From: CAYTZA01 sp964442365
Lineage (GTDB): Bacteria > Patescibacteriota > Minisyncoccia > Phycocordibacterales > DAORIS01
DNA length: 27,828 nucleotides
Reading direction: 5' to 3'
Assembly: GCA_964442365.1 (NCBI GenBank)
Contig: CAYTZA010000006.1
Location: forward strand, 1 to 27,828
A program made the translations under genes and the position numbers. This document shows, in pieces, positions 1 to 9,100 of the stretch. Position 1 is the first letter of the stretch. The number at the start of each line of letters is the position of its first letter. The notes under the pieces were generated by a model, which worked only from the letters and a program-made list of their open reading frames with translations, made no database searches and was not told where the DNA came from.

Positions 1-2249
1 TTAGCAATACGAACCGCAGATTCAAATTGGACAGACAATAGAGTTGAGAATCCTTCTCCGGACATAGTTACTCCATAGAGCATACCAGCACGAGACATAG
101 TCTCACGATTGTGAGTAATCAAAATAAGTTGAGAATGTTTAGCAAGAGCTTCAATCATATCTCCATATTTACGCGAATTAGCTTCATCAAGAGCAGCATC
201 GGTCTCGTCGAGTATTACAAATGGTGGCGGATTGACTTGTGACAAAGCAAAAAGCAAAGCAATAGACGTGAGAGCACGTTCCCCACCAGACAACATCACC
301 AAACCTTTTGTCTTTTTATGTGGCAATGCTATATACACATCGATTCCAACTTTTATCACATCTTCATCGTCATCCATAGAAAGAGATTCTTCTAGACTGA
401 TTTCATCATCTGATTCTGCAGACTTTTTATTATTCTGCTCTACAACATCAAGACGAGCTTGCCCACCACCAAACATAGTATTGAAAAAAGTTCCAAAGTG
501 TTCGTTGATTTTTATAATACCCTCTTCAAAACGTTTTTTAAGTTCAACATCAAGTTCGGCAATCAATTTATTGAGTGATTCCGATGCTGTATGTAAATCA
601 GTTAGTTCTTTTTTCAAAAACTCATCACGCTCAGATGTATCTTTGTACTCTTTAAGTACTTCTTCACCAGTACCAAGACCTGCGTCTTCAAGACGAATTT
701 TCATCTTTTCTATATTTCTTCGACGATCTTCTTGTATATTTCGAGGTTCAGAAATAACTGATTCTTCATCTTTTATTTCAAAAGTTTCATAATTCTTCAC
801 TTGATGTCCAATAATCACACCGGCTTCACCAAGTTCACGTTTCCAATCAGCCTCAACAGCCAAAAGAGCTTCCTCACGAAGTTTAATTCTAGACAATACA
901 GCTAAAGCTTCGTTCTGTTTTGCTTTGATCTCATAAACAGCAAATTCAGCTTGGCGACTAGTATCTTTTCCGGCTTCAATTTCTTTTCTTACCTCTTCAA
1001 CAAAATCTTCAGCTTTATGCACACTCTGAGCAAGGTCTTTCAAACGTTCTTCTATATCAATCTTTTTTTGTTCAAGTGCTGATATGTCTTCCGATGAAGC
1101 CCCCACAGGTTCAGCACCTTTCAAAACATGGAAAAATAACTTGATACGTTCGCGAGCTTGTTTCAAAAGTGCAAAAACAGCATTTGTATCAGATTCTTTC
1201 TCACAAGAAAGAAGAAGTTCTTCTACATCTTTTGCAAATATCTCTACATCCGCAAATGCTACAGTTACAGGCATGCCCCTTTTACTTTGTTCAGTTGCCT
1301 GAAGACGTGCCATTGCTGACAATTCACCTTCGATCTGCCAAAGCTCTCTTGATACGCGATCCTTTTCTTCAGCAACTATTTGAGCTTGTTTACGGGCATG
1401 AGAAAGTTTCTCTGTAAGCACACTGTCTTCTTTATTTCCGCCAATCAATCCTTGTGCTTTGTTAAGCTCACCCTCAAGATACGTCAGCTCTTTTTCTGGT
1501 TTTTGTTTCTCATCTGCAAGAGCTTTTTTAGTAAAAGCAAGATATATTGATTCACGTTTAAAATATTCAAGATAAAGTACAGCTAACTTATCTTTCATTT
1601 CACGGGCTTTTTCAAGTTTTTCTACTTGTTTACGCAAAAAAGTTAAATGCGGAGCAATCTCACGACGAAGTGATTCTACTTGAGTAATATGTTCAGTAGT
1701 CTTTTCTAACTTTTTAACACTTTCTTTTTTACGATAGTGATATATTTTTAGACCGAGAGCATCTTCTACCATTTCTTTTCTTTCAACAGGTGATGCTGAG
1801 AGTATACGATCTGCTTCTCCTTGAGAAATAATATGATGCCCTGAAGATCCGATATGTGCATGAGCAAGTAATTCTACAATGTCTTTGAGGCGTACACGTG
1901 AACCGTTAATAGCGTATTCGTTGAAGCCGTCTCTGTGTACAGTACGTTCAAGTGACACCGTTTCAAAATCAACAGGCAAACGTTTGTCACTATTATCAAA
2001 TACCACTTTTACTGAAGCACGATTTTGACGTGCCAAAGTTTTACCACCTCCAAAAATAAGGTCTTCACCTTTTTTACCACGAAGTGACTTAACTGATTGT
2101 TCTCCAAGAACAAAACGAAAAGCTTCGGCAACGTTAGATTTACCAGAACCATTTGGACCAACAATAGCAGTAATAGACGTATTGAAAGACAGTTCTACTT
2201 TTTTTGCAAAAGATTTAAAACCCTGAATCTCCAGTGACTGTAAACGCAT
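1..2249 (-). CDS. smc: SMC-like chromosome segregation ATPase, short form, 3' end outside window
   Basis: ABC-type ATPase of the SMC/condensin family, expected to organise and segregate the chromosome. The N-terminal head begins MRLQSLEIQGFKSF, with a Walker A GPNGSGKS at residues 31-38. The C-terminal head has the signature LSGGERAL (about residue 653) and Walker B FVILDETDAALD (about 678), followed by the THNRETM D-loop/switch region. Between the heads are two charged coiled-coil arms (about 170-320 and 390-590) joined by a stretch of roughly 60-70 residues. I see no SMC hinge domain and no Rad50 CxxC hook. The signature lies about 620 residues after Walker A, against more than 1,000 in usual bacterial SMCs, so the protein should be only slightly longer than the 749 codons visible. 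The start is ATG at 2249, 26 nt after rnc, so it is last or late in the rpmF-nusB-rnc operon. No stop codon lies within the window. Confidence 0.88.
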   Translation of the reverse strand, partial: MRLQSLEIQGFKSFAKKVELSFNTSITAIVGPNGSGKSNVAEAFRFVLGEQSVKSLRGKKGEDLIFGGGKTLARQNRASVKVVFDNSDKRLPVDFETVSLERTVHRDGFNEYAINGSRVRLKDIVELLAHAHIGSSGHHIISQGEADRILSASPVERKEMVEDALGLKIYHYRKKESVKKLEKTTEHITQVESLRREIAPHLTFLRKQVEKLEKAREMKDKLAVLYLEYFKRESIYLAFTKKALADEKQKPEKELTYLEGELNKAQGLIGGNKEDSVLTEKLSHARKQAQIVAEEKDRVSRELWQIEGELSAMARLQATEQSKRGMPVTVAFADVEIFAKDVEELLLSCEKESDTNAVFALLKQARERIKLFFHVLKGAEPVGASSEDISALEQKKIDIEERLKDLAQSVHKAEDFVEEVRKEIEAGKDTSRQAEFAVYEIKAKQNEALAVLSRIKLREEALLAVEADWKRELGEAGVIIGHQVKNYETFEIKDEESVISEPRNIQEDRRRNIEKMKIRLEDAGLGTGEEVLKEYKDTSERDEFLKKELTDLHTASESLNKLIAELDVELKKRFEEGIIKINEHFGTFFNTMFGGGQARLDVVEQNNKKSAESDDEISLEESLSMDDDEDVIKVGIDVYIALPHKKTKGLVMLSGGERALTSIALLFALSQVNPPPFVILDETDAALDEANSRKYGDMIEALAKHSQLILITHNRETMSRAGMLYGVTMSGEGFSTLLSVQFESAVRIA

Positions 2250-2275
2250 AGAAATATTGTAACACAAAGACTAAT

Positions 2276-2965
2276 CTACCAACCTTTTTCTATAAGAGCT
2301 TTTCTTGCAGCATCTTGTTCTGCATCTTGTTTTGATTTACCCTCTCCAGTCACGATCTGATCTTTTCCAACAAAAACAGCCACCGTGAAATGTTTGTCAT
2401 GATCAGGACCCTCTTCACGGATAGTTTTGTATGTTGGTGTATGTCCTGCAACTTCTTGGGCTTTAGCCTGGAAAAGACTTTTAGCATCAATCCAACTTCC
2501 ACTACTAATCACTCCATCGAGTTTTGGTATAAGATGAGTAACAATAAAATCTCGAACAATATCGTAACCTTGATCTATATACAAAGCACCAACAAAAGAT
2601 TCAAAAGTGTTTGCGAGAATATAAGTACGAGCGCGACCTTTATCTTTTGATTCCCCTTTTGAAAGTAAAAGAAAAGGTTCGAAGCCAAGCTCTGAAGATA
2701 CAGAAGCAAGCATTTCAGAGTTTACCAAAGCAGAACGAAAAGCCGTAAGCTCTCCCTCTTGTTTATCAACATGACCTCTATAAAGATTATCTGTTACTAC
2801 TAGTTCCAATACTGCATCACCAAGAAATTCTAAACGTTCGTTATGTTTTTTATCTCCTTGTTTGTATTCGTTGATATATGAACGATGTGTAAAAGCCTGC
2901 TCCAAAAGAGCTTTATCTTTAAAATGTATTCCTAAGGCTTTTTCTAGATCCGTAAAAGATGCCAT
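2276..2965 (-). CDS. rnc: Ribonuclease III
   Basis: Double-strand-specific endoribonuclease that processes rRNA precursors and some mRNAs. The RNase III domain carries the family signature NERLEFLGDAVLEL near residues 42-55, including E46 and D50. A second acidic cluster reads ANTFESFVGALYID, with E122 kept but Asn119 where E. coli has Asp114; I believe Asn occurs here in other bacterial RNase IIIs. A double-stranded RNA-binding domain fills about 158-229 (SLFQAKAQE ... KQDAEQDAARKAL). The 229-aa length is normal. It starts 13 nt after the NusB-Nudix gene without a Shine-Dalgarno sequence and is followed by smc, so it is a middle gene of the operon. Confidence 0.95.
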   Translation of the reverse strand: MASFTDLEKALGIHFKDKALLEQAFTHRSYINEYKQGDKKHNERLEFLGDAVLELVVTDNLYRGHVDKQEGELTAFRSALVNSEMLASVSSELGFEPFLLLSKGESKDKGRARTYILANTFESFVGALYIDQGYDIVRDFIVTHLIPKLDGVISSGSWIDAKSLFQAKAQEVAGHTPTYKTIREEGPDHDKHFTVAVFVGKDQIVTGEGKSKQDAEQDAARKALIEKGW

Positions 2966-2978
2966 GGTTTTTAGATTA

Positions 2979-3875
2979 TTATGATGTTTTTTTCTCTGAA
3001 ATAATACTGATCGCTTTGGTTACAATAGGCAAAATATCTTCGTAGAAATTAAGTTCTAAGATATCCTGTAATTTGAACCACTTAGCATCATCGAGACCAC
3101 CTTTTTCTTCGAGAGTGATCTCACCAAAAGAAGCTTCTGCTAAAAAATACACAACATGTTTCTTAAGCTTTCCTTTCTCTGGATGTGTCGCAATATACTC
3201 GTTTTCTCCAATTTTATCAATGATTTTAACTTTAAGACCCAATTCTTCTTTCATATTACGAACAGTACCAACCTCCAATTCCTCTCCTTCTTCTATATGC
3301 CCTTTAGCAAGAGTCCAGTGACCAAAAACATCGTGTACCAAAGCAAGAAAAACATCTTGACCATCACGAGCGTATACAACTGCACCACCGAGACGTTCTA
3401 TAGGAAGGTTTTTAATATCTACTTTCTTTTTTGAAACCTCTTCTTTTCCTGGTTCACCTATTTCTTTGTATACAGCACCAAGAACACCGTTCACAAACTT
3501 ACTTGAAGCATCAGAACCAAAAGATTTAGCCAGTTCAATAGCTTCGTTAATAGCTACTTTAGCGGGGACTTCTTTACGATCTGCAAAAAGAAGCTCGTAT
3601 AAACCAAGACGAAGAATATTTCTATCTATCATAGAAATTTTGTCTATTGGCCACTCAGGTGCGGCCTTTTCTATAATCATATCGAGCTCAGGACGTTTAG
3701 CTAAGATATTTTTCATCAATATCTCCATAAACGAATGCTGAGATACTCCAGGAGCAAATTCATCTGCATTTCTTTGTATAGCTTGTCCAATATCAACATT
3801 AGCCGGCATGCCGGAGAAATCCCACTCATACAAAGTTTGAAGAACAAGCGAACGCGCTATATGACGATTTGCCAT
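2979..3875 (-). CDS. nusB: NusB antitermination factor fused to a C-terminal Nudix domain
   Basis: Residues 1-140 are a complete NusB: the N-terminus MANRHIARSLVLQTLYEWDF and the motif VPAKVAINEAIELAKSFG match the family that binds boxA RNA with S10 in rRNA antitermination. After a lysine-rich linker (about 141-158) a Nudix hydrolase domain fills 159-298. Its Nudix box runs from G192 to L214 with E198, R206, E210, E211 and G213 in place. The first glutamate of the REUxEE core is Asn207, the position of E53 in E. coli MutT. The Nudix part looks like the Ap4A-hydrolase/MutT type, but the substrate cannot be told. The fusion lies between rpmF and rnc, a translation and RNA-processing context. 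The single open frame argues against an assembly artefact. Confidence 0.92.
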   Translation of the reverse strand: MANRHIARSLVLQTLYEWDFSGMPANVDIGQAIQRNADEFAPGVSQHSFMEILMKNILAKRPELDMIIEKAAPEWPIDKISMIDRNILRLGLYELLFADRKEVPAKVAINEAIELAKSFGSDASSKFVNGVLGAVYKEIGEPGKEEVSKKKVDIKNLPIERLGGAVVYARDGQDVFLALVHDVFGHWTLAKGHIEEGEELEVGTVRNMKEELGLKVKIIDKIGENEYIATHPEKGKLKKHVVYFLAEASFGEITLEEKGGLDDAKWFKLQDILELNFYEDILPIVTKAISIISEKKTS

Positions 3876-3908
3876 AATATTATTTATCTATACTCTACCA
3901 GATACAGC

Positions 3909-4115
3909 CTACTTAGCAACTGCTGTTTTCTTTTTTGGGGATTCTTTCTTGAGAGATACCTTTCTACCGTTGTATGCACCACAATTAACACATACTGTAT
4001 GAGGAAGACGTGTGTGTCCACAATCTTTACAAAGAGAAACCACACGAGCTTTGAGAGCGTGATGTGATCTGCGATTCCCTGTCTGGGAACGCGTATGTCG
4101 CATATGATTTACCAT
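3909..4115 (-). CDS. rpmF: 50S ribosomal protein L32
   Basis: Small zinc-ribbon protein of the large subunit. The N-terminal part MRHTRSQTGNRRSHHAL is the L32 signature, and a four-cysteine knuckle follows (CKDC ... CVNC). The C-terminus is lysine-rich. I start at ATG 4115 (MVNHMRHT); a GTG three codons upstream at 4124 is possible but would lie almost on the predicted -10 box. There is no Shine-Dalgarno sequence. It is the first gene of the minus-strand operon leading to nusB-Nudix, rnc and smc. Confidence 0.93.
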   Translation of the reverse strand: MVNHMRHTRSQTGNRRSHHALKARVVSLCKDCGHTRLPHTVCVNCGAYNGRKVSLKKESPKKKTAVAK

Positions 4116-4124
4116 AATCGTCAC

Positions 4125-4152
4125 ATACTAACATAGTTTCTATTCTTTTCAA
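4125..4152 (-). promoter_or_regulatory. Promoter of the rpmF-nusB-rnc-smc operon
   Basis: On the minus strand TTGAAA (4147-4152) and TAGTAT (4125-4130) are separated by 16 nt. The -10 box ends 9 nt before the rpmF ATG, so the transcript would be nearly leaderless. Confidence 0.55.
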
Positions 4153-4171
4153 GTATTTAGACAAAATAAAA

Positions 4172-4200
4172 GCTCCAGACACGAACATGGTGTCTGGAGC
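4172..4200 (-). terminator. Intrinsic terminator of the 4217-4675 gene
   Basis: An 11-bp perfect stem (4172-4182 with 4190-4200, GCTCCAGACAC) with a 7-nt loop, followed on the minus strand by TTTATTTTGT. It lies 16 nt after the small gene's end and just upstream of the rpmF promoter. Confidence 0.9.
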
Positions 4201-4216
4201 GGGTGCCACCGCGCTG

Positions 4217-4675
4217 TTACGCGGCAGTCATAGCTGGCAATACAAGAGCTTGAGGTATTCGCACCAATCGCACATCTTCCTCGAAGAACAAAATTCTTCC
4301 CCCGGAAACAACACGCGCCATGAGAACACGTTCGCACTGATTCCAGACAATCGGTTGGTGCAGAATCAACAAATTCCCATTTGGAAGATTACTTCTTGAT
4401 TCTACAAGACCCCTTAGAACCAGTGGTACAACAGACGAACAACACCGGTTCTTACCAATCGGAACCCCCTTCTGATGAGGCGAGATGTTAAAGTGCAAAT
4501 CCCTTACTGGAGCCTCAAAACCAGTAAGCAACTTTTCACAAATCGACAAAACCTCCGACGTACACCCACACCTCCTTCCTCGCAAAGTCTTGACTGATTT
4601 CAACATAAAATTTCTTGATATGGGTCCGCAGTCTCTCCCATCCACGAAAAGATGCGGTAACTGAACCTTCGCCAT
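4217..4675 (-). CDS. Unrecognised small protein, orphan cassette gene 1
   Basis: A 152-aa protein that I do not recognise. It has several cysteines (C16, a CGC near 36-38, a CC pair near 78), a basic N-terminal half and a hydrophobic C-terminal third (LPNGNLLILHQ, ending IPQALVLPA). No signal peptide or clear membrane segment is seen. The gene is supported by a strong Shine-Dalgarno AAAGGGG (4682-4688) 6 nt before ATG and a strong terminator 16 nt after the stop. Its base composition is clearly more GC-rich than rnhB and rpmF beside it. It belongs with the other self-contained small genes of this window by signals, not by sequence similarity. Shorter open frames on the opposite strand have no such signals. 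Confidence 0.72.
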   Translation of the reverse strand: MAKVQLPHLFVDGRDCGPISRNFMLKSVKTLRGRRCGCTSEVLSICEKLLTGFEAPVRDLHFNISPHQKGVPIGKNRCCSSVVPLVLRGLVESRSNLPNGNLLILHQPIVWNQCERVLMARVVSGGRILFFEEDVRLVRIPQALVLPAMTAA

Positions 4676-4717
4676 GAGACACCCCTTTCAAAAAAGTGAA
4701 AAGAAATGAAGAAATAA

Positions 4718-4758
4718 AAGAACCAGACTTTATCTAATCACACTTACCAATCTATTTC
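4718..4758 (-). promoter_or_regulatory. Possible promoter of the 4217-4675 gene
   Basis: A minus-strand TTGAAA overlapping the 3' end of rnhB, followed after about 18 nt by TAGATA (in ATTAGATAAAG). The predicted leader of some 45 nt includes GGTTCTTTTAT, which also occurs in the leader of the 5431-5973 gene. The match is moderate. Confidence 0.35.
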
Positions 4759-5333
4759 AATACAAAACTTTTTCGATGTTGCGCAGAAAAACCATGTTTC
4801 TTTATGGCTTTTCTATGTAAAACAGTGCCATAACCCTTGTGGATATCCAGACCATATTGTGGATATTTTTTAGAAATCTTTTTCATATATCTATCTCGCA
4901 ATACTTTTGCCGCGATCGACGCCAAACCAATAATTGGTACAAGTGAATCCCCTTTTATAATCGTCTTTTGTTTTTTATATATATCCGGAGCTTTTAGAGA
5001 GCCGTCTAAAAATATTTCATCAATAACCTGAACTTGTAACTTTTTTAAATTTTTATGTAAAGCGTTTTGTATTGCAGATACAATACCCTTTTTATCTATA
5101 TATTTTGCCGAAGAAAAAGAAACATAAAAATCTATTTCGCCTTTCTTTAGTGCTTCGATCATAAGACAATAAATCCTCTCACGCTCTTTTTCTGAAATTT
5201 GTTTTGAATCACGAGCAAATCTAAGAACTGCGGGTTTTCTACCTTTCAGTATTTTTACAGTTCCAACAGCAACAGGACCTGCAAGTGGCCCACGACCTGC
5301 TTCATCTATACCAATAATATATCGTTTCTGCAT
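4752..5333 (-). CDS. rnhB: Ribonuclease HII
   Basis: Cleaves the RNA strand of RNA-DNA hybrids and initiates removal of ribonucleotides misinserted in DNA. The family motif IDEAGRGPLAGPV is at residues 9-21 (D10, E11); the third acidic residue is D110 in IFLDGS and the fourth D147 in KVLRDRYM. The length is 193 aa. I use ATG 5333: a frame-open extension 19 codons upstream to 5390 would run through the terminator of the preceding gene and adds no family sequence. A -10 box TATACT ends 9 nt before this ATG and there is no Shine-Dalgarno sequence. Confidence 0.93.
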   Translation of the reverse strand: MQKRYIIGIDEAGRGPLAGPVAVGTVKILKGRKPAVLRFARDSKQISEKERERIYCLMIEALKKGEIDFYVSFSSAKYIDKKGIVSAIQNALHKNLKKLQVQVIDEIFLDGSLKAPDIYKKQKTIIKGDSLVPIIGLASIAAKVLRDRYMKKISKKYPQYGLDIHKGYGTVLHRKAIKKHGFSAQHRKSFVLK

Positions 5334-5342
5334 TGTATAGAT

Positions 5343-5348
5343 AGTATA
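5343..5348 (-). promoter_or_regulatory. -10 box of rnhB
   Basis: TATACT on the minus strand, 9 nt before the rnhB ATG; the -35 region falls in the T-tract of the preceding terminator and is weak. This predicts a leaderless or nearly leaderless mRNA. Confidence 0.45.
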
Positions 5349-5369
5349 TGTTTGTTTTGAGTAATAAAA

Positions 5370-5403
5370 AACCCCGCACCAGTTATGCAACTGATACGGG
5401 GTT
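5370..5403 (-). terminator. Intrinsic terminator of the 5431-5973 gene
   Basis: A 15-bp stem (5370-5384 with 5389-5403, two G-U pairs on the minus strand) with loop GCAT, followed on the minus strand by a T-tract and TTATTAC. It lies 27 nt after the gene's end. Confidence 0.93.
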
Positions 5404-5430
5404 ACTACCTGACATGAGCGAGGTTAGATA

Positions 5431-5973
5431 TTACTGGAGGTGTGGACGTCGCTCTTGAACAAAAGCGACCGGGCGATTTAGCCCAACTTTGTATTTTTTG
5501 TAGTCCTCAGGACCATAATTCGTTGGACGAGTACTGATCCCAAGTTTATTTTTGTGAATCTTTACACACAAGAGATCAAAACAAAAATCAATCGGACAAG
5601 ACACTGGCTGAGACACGAACAGTACACCGTCTCCAGACCAAAATGATGCTGTTGGATGATTCAAGACAGTCTCATATGCGTCCTGTGGACGACAAGCTCT
5701 CAAATGCCGTCGTCGTGCCAACAAAAACACATCTTGCAAATAGCACTGTTCATCTTCAGCACCGAGGAGAGCTGGAGTCGTGATGACAATACGAGTACTC
5801 ATCGGCCTCGATTTCCAAGAAAGCACCTGAAGAATTGCATGTGCATTTTCAGGTAACTCGCACACGTTGGTCAATGACCGTAACATATGCTCGGCGCTCA
5901 CATGTGCGCCTGTAATCATATCCAAAGACCCCAAAGTACCCGCCTGTTCAACCGCCTGCTGAATCATAGACAT
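5431..5973 (-). CDS. Unrecognised small protein, orphan cassette gene 2
   Basis: A 180-aa protein (MSMIQQAVEQ...) that I do not recognise. The N-terminal half is probably helical with hydrophobic stretches (MSTRIVITTPALLG near 57-70) and a run of basic residues (LARRRHLRACRP). The C-terminal half has SFWSGDGVLFVSQ and ends in a basic tail. Start choice: ATG 5973 has GGAGG (5981-5985) exactly 7 nt upstream; a TTG two codons earlier would overlap that site. It is preceded by a promoter-leader almost identical to the one before the 12347 gene, yet the two proteins show no similarity by eye. It is followed by a 15-bp-stem terminator. GC content is higher than in rnhB and dnaE on either side. Confidence 0.78.
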   Translation of the reverse strand: MSMIQQAVEQAGTLGSLDMITGAHVSAEHMLRSLTNVCELPENAHAILQVLSWKSRPMSTRIVITTPALLGAEDEQCYLQDVFLLARRRHLRACRPQDAYETVLNHPTASFWSGDGVLFVSQPVSCPIDFCFDLLCVKIHKNKLGISTRPTNYGPEDYKKYKVGLNRPVAFVQERRPHLQ

Positions 5974-6000
5974 GAACAAACCTCCATGCGAAACCTATAA

Positions 6001-6083
6001 AAGAACCCTTGCGAGTAGTGGCAACCATACCTCCACTCGACTTTTTCGAATATAATTATAGCATAAATTACCTACAAAAGCAA
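6001..6083 (-). promoter_or_regulatory. Promoter and structured leader, repeat copy A
   Basis: Minus strand: -35 TTGCTT (6078-6083), 17-nt spacer, -10 TATAAT (6055-6060), then a transcribed leader to the ATG at 5973. The core 6001-6064 matches 12790-12853 over 64 nt with three mismatches. The leader can form a hairpin (6012-6039) with arms CGAGTGG-A-GGTA and TGCC-A-CTACTCG around loop TGGT, followed by CAAGGGTTCTTTTA. Confidence 0.85.
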
Positions 6084-6122
6084 ATATTTACACTATCTTG
6101 AGAAGAATACATATTCTTTTGA

Positions 6123-6128
6123 TATACT
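6123..6128 (+). promoter_or_regulatory. -10 box of dnaE
   Basis: TATACT ending 7 nt before the dnaE ATG; TTGAGA lies upstream with a 19-nt spacer. Transcription would start at or next to the initiation codon. Confidence 0.5.
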
Positions 6129-6135
6129 CTTTAGT

Positions 6136-9100
6136 ATGTCTTTACCGAAATTTACTCATCTCCATGTTCATAGCCACTATTCCTTACTAAACGCTCTACC
6201 TAAAATTCCCGATTTGGTGAAATATGCCAAAGAACAAGGCATGGATAGTGTGGCACTCACCGATAACGGCAATCTTTACGGAGCAATAGAATTTTACAAA
6301 GAATGTGAAAAACAAGGTATCAAACCAATTTTAGGTATCGATGCATACGTAGCACTTCGTACACGACGTGATAAAGAGCCTCGTATTGATAATCGCTCAT
6401 ATCGTCTAGTACTTATCGCTCAAAATAAAGAGGGTTATAAAAATCTGATCAAACTTGTAACTGCCTCTCAAATCGAAGGTTTTTACTACAAACCACGACT
6501 TGATCGTGAACTCATGGAAAAACACAAAACAGATCTTGTGTGCATATTACCCTCTTTTTCAAGTGAAATATCTGCGGCACTAAAAAACAACGATACTACA
6601 AAAGCAAAAGAATCTTTGGAATTTTATAAAAAAACATACGGAACAGACAATACTTTTCTAGAGATTACTCACCATCCAGAAATAGAAGGTCATAAAGAAC
6701 TGATGCAACAAATTATTGAGCTTGGTAAAGAAACTAACACACCCCTTATAGCTACTCACGATGTATATTATTTAAAACCAGAAGATAAATCCGCACGCAC
6801 AACTCTTCTTTCTATACAAACCAACGGAGATGGTGATAATAAATTTGGTAATCAAGGTGATTTTGAATTTATATCAGAAGCACAAGCTCATGAATATTTT
6901 AAAGATATTCCAGAAGCACTTGAAAACACCACTCGTATAGCAGAACGTTGCGCCCTAAAGCTCGAACTTGGCAAATGGCTTTTCCCAAACTTTCCCCTAC
7001 CCGAAGGCCAGACACATGATGATTATTTGAGAGAAGTTGTGTACAAAGGAATAGAAAGACGAAAACTCGAACTTACTAATATTGCTAAAACTCGTATTGA
7101 ATATGAACTAAAAGTAATTAGAGATAAAGGATATGCACCCTACTTTCTTGTAGTATACGATTTACTTCGATATGCTCATGAGCACAATATTCTTACAAAC
7201 ATTCGAGGATCAGTTGCTGGATCTATTGTTACGTATCTTGCCGGTATTACAAACGTCAACCCTCTTGAGTACAAACTACCTTTTGAACGTTTCTTAAACC
7301 CGGAGCGACCTTCTGCTCCCGATATCGATATGGACTATGCCGATAACAGACGAGATGAAGTGATTGAATATGCTCGCAAAACATACGGACAAGACAAAGT
7401 GGCACAGATTGGTACTTTTGGAACTATGATGGCACGTGGTGCGGTGCGAGATGTAGCCAGAGCACTTGGCTTTCCTTATGCCACAGGAGACACAATATCA
7501 AAACTCATACCACTTGGAGCACAAGGATTCCCCATGACGATTGATCATGCTATAGAAATCACTCCGGAACTCAAAGAGTTATATACAAAAGACGAAGATT
7601 CTCGCGCAATTATTGATATGGCAAAAAAAATTGAAGGTTGTGCTCGACACATCTCGGTACACGCCGCTGGTGTGGTTATTTCTCCTATTCCCCTTAACGA
7701 AATCGTACCGTTACAACTTGATACAAAAGGAGATGAAAAAATTATTACTCAATACGATATGCACTCCGTTGATGAAAACAGTGCCGGACTCCTTAAGTTT
7801 GACTTTTTGGGTATTAAAAACTTAGCAATTCTCGCTGATGCTGTTGCTCTTGTAAAAAAGATTGAAAATATAGAAGTAGATATAGAAAATGTACCACTTG
7901 AAGATCCGAAAACTTTTGCAATGCTTGCACGTGGAGAAACTACAGGACTGTTCCAACTAAACGGTTCTGGTATGACCAAATACCTCAAAGAACTTAAACC
8001 AAGTACTATTCACGATATAAACGCCATGGTAGCTCTATACCGTCCTGGCCCTATTGATTCTATTCCTCAGTATATTGAACGCAAACACAATCCAGGTCTC
8101 ATACGTTATCTTGATCCACGTATGAAAAGCATCCTATCTCAGTCATACGGAGTGATCACATACCAAGATGACGTCATGATGATCGCTATTGAGCTTGCTG
8201 GATATTCATGGCTTGAAGCAGACAAGCTACGTAAAGCTATGGGTAAAAAAATCCCAGCAGAGATGGAAGCCCAAAAAGAAAAACTCAAAGCAGGATTACT
8301 TGCTGGTGGCATGTCACAAGAAAAAATAGACGAACTCTGGAAACTAATTGAACCTTTTGCTGCATATGGATTCAACAAAGCTCATGCTGCAAGTTATGGT
8401 CGTGTCTCATATCAGACAGCATATATGAAAGCAAACTTCCCTGCTCCATATATGAGTGCGGTCATGACAGCTGATTCTGGAGATGTAGAGAAAATTGCAG
8501 AATTTGTCGCTGAATGTAAACGTATGCGCATGGAAGTACTTCCACCTGATATAAACGAAAGTTTCTCTGCTTTTACCGTTGTTAAAAAAACTGGCGAACC
8601 TGATAAAATCAGATTCGGTTTAACTACTATTAAAAACTTTGGAGAAGGTATTGCCGATGCAATTATAAAAGAAAGAAAAAAAGGTGGACCTTTTAAAACG
8701 CTTGCAAATTTCTTTGAGCGTGTTACTGATCGCAATCTCAACAAAAAATCTGTTGAAGCCCTCATAAAATCTGGAGCTCTCGATACACTAGGAGAACGTG
8801 GAAGTATGCTTGCAAATCTAGAGGCTCTTTTATCTTTCAACAAAGAGCACCGCGGGTCAGATGGTCATGATTCTCTCTTTGGTGGTATAGATACACCAGT
8901 CTTTGATCTTAAGCTCGCGCCAGCGCCTAAAGCAGAAAAAGAAGAAATGCTCCTTTGGGAAAAAGAACTTCTTGGTTTGTATATTTCTGGACACCCTCTT
9001 GATAAACACCATGAAAAACTCGCAAAAGTGGAGATGAATATTAAACAAATCAAAGAAACTTTGCGTGAAGGCATGACAGCAATCGTCTATGGCATGCTTG

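Noticed and set aside
4187..4399. Plus-strand frame opposite the 4217-4675 gene
   Set aside because: It has no Shine-Dalgarno site and begins inside the minus-strand terminator; promoter, Shine-Dalgarno site and terminator all support the minus strand.
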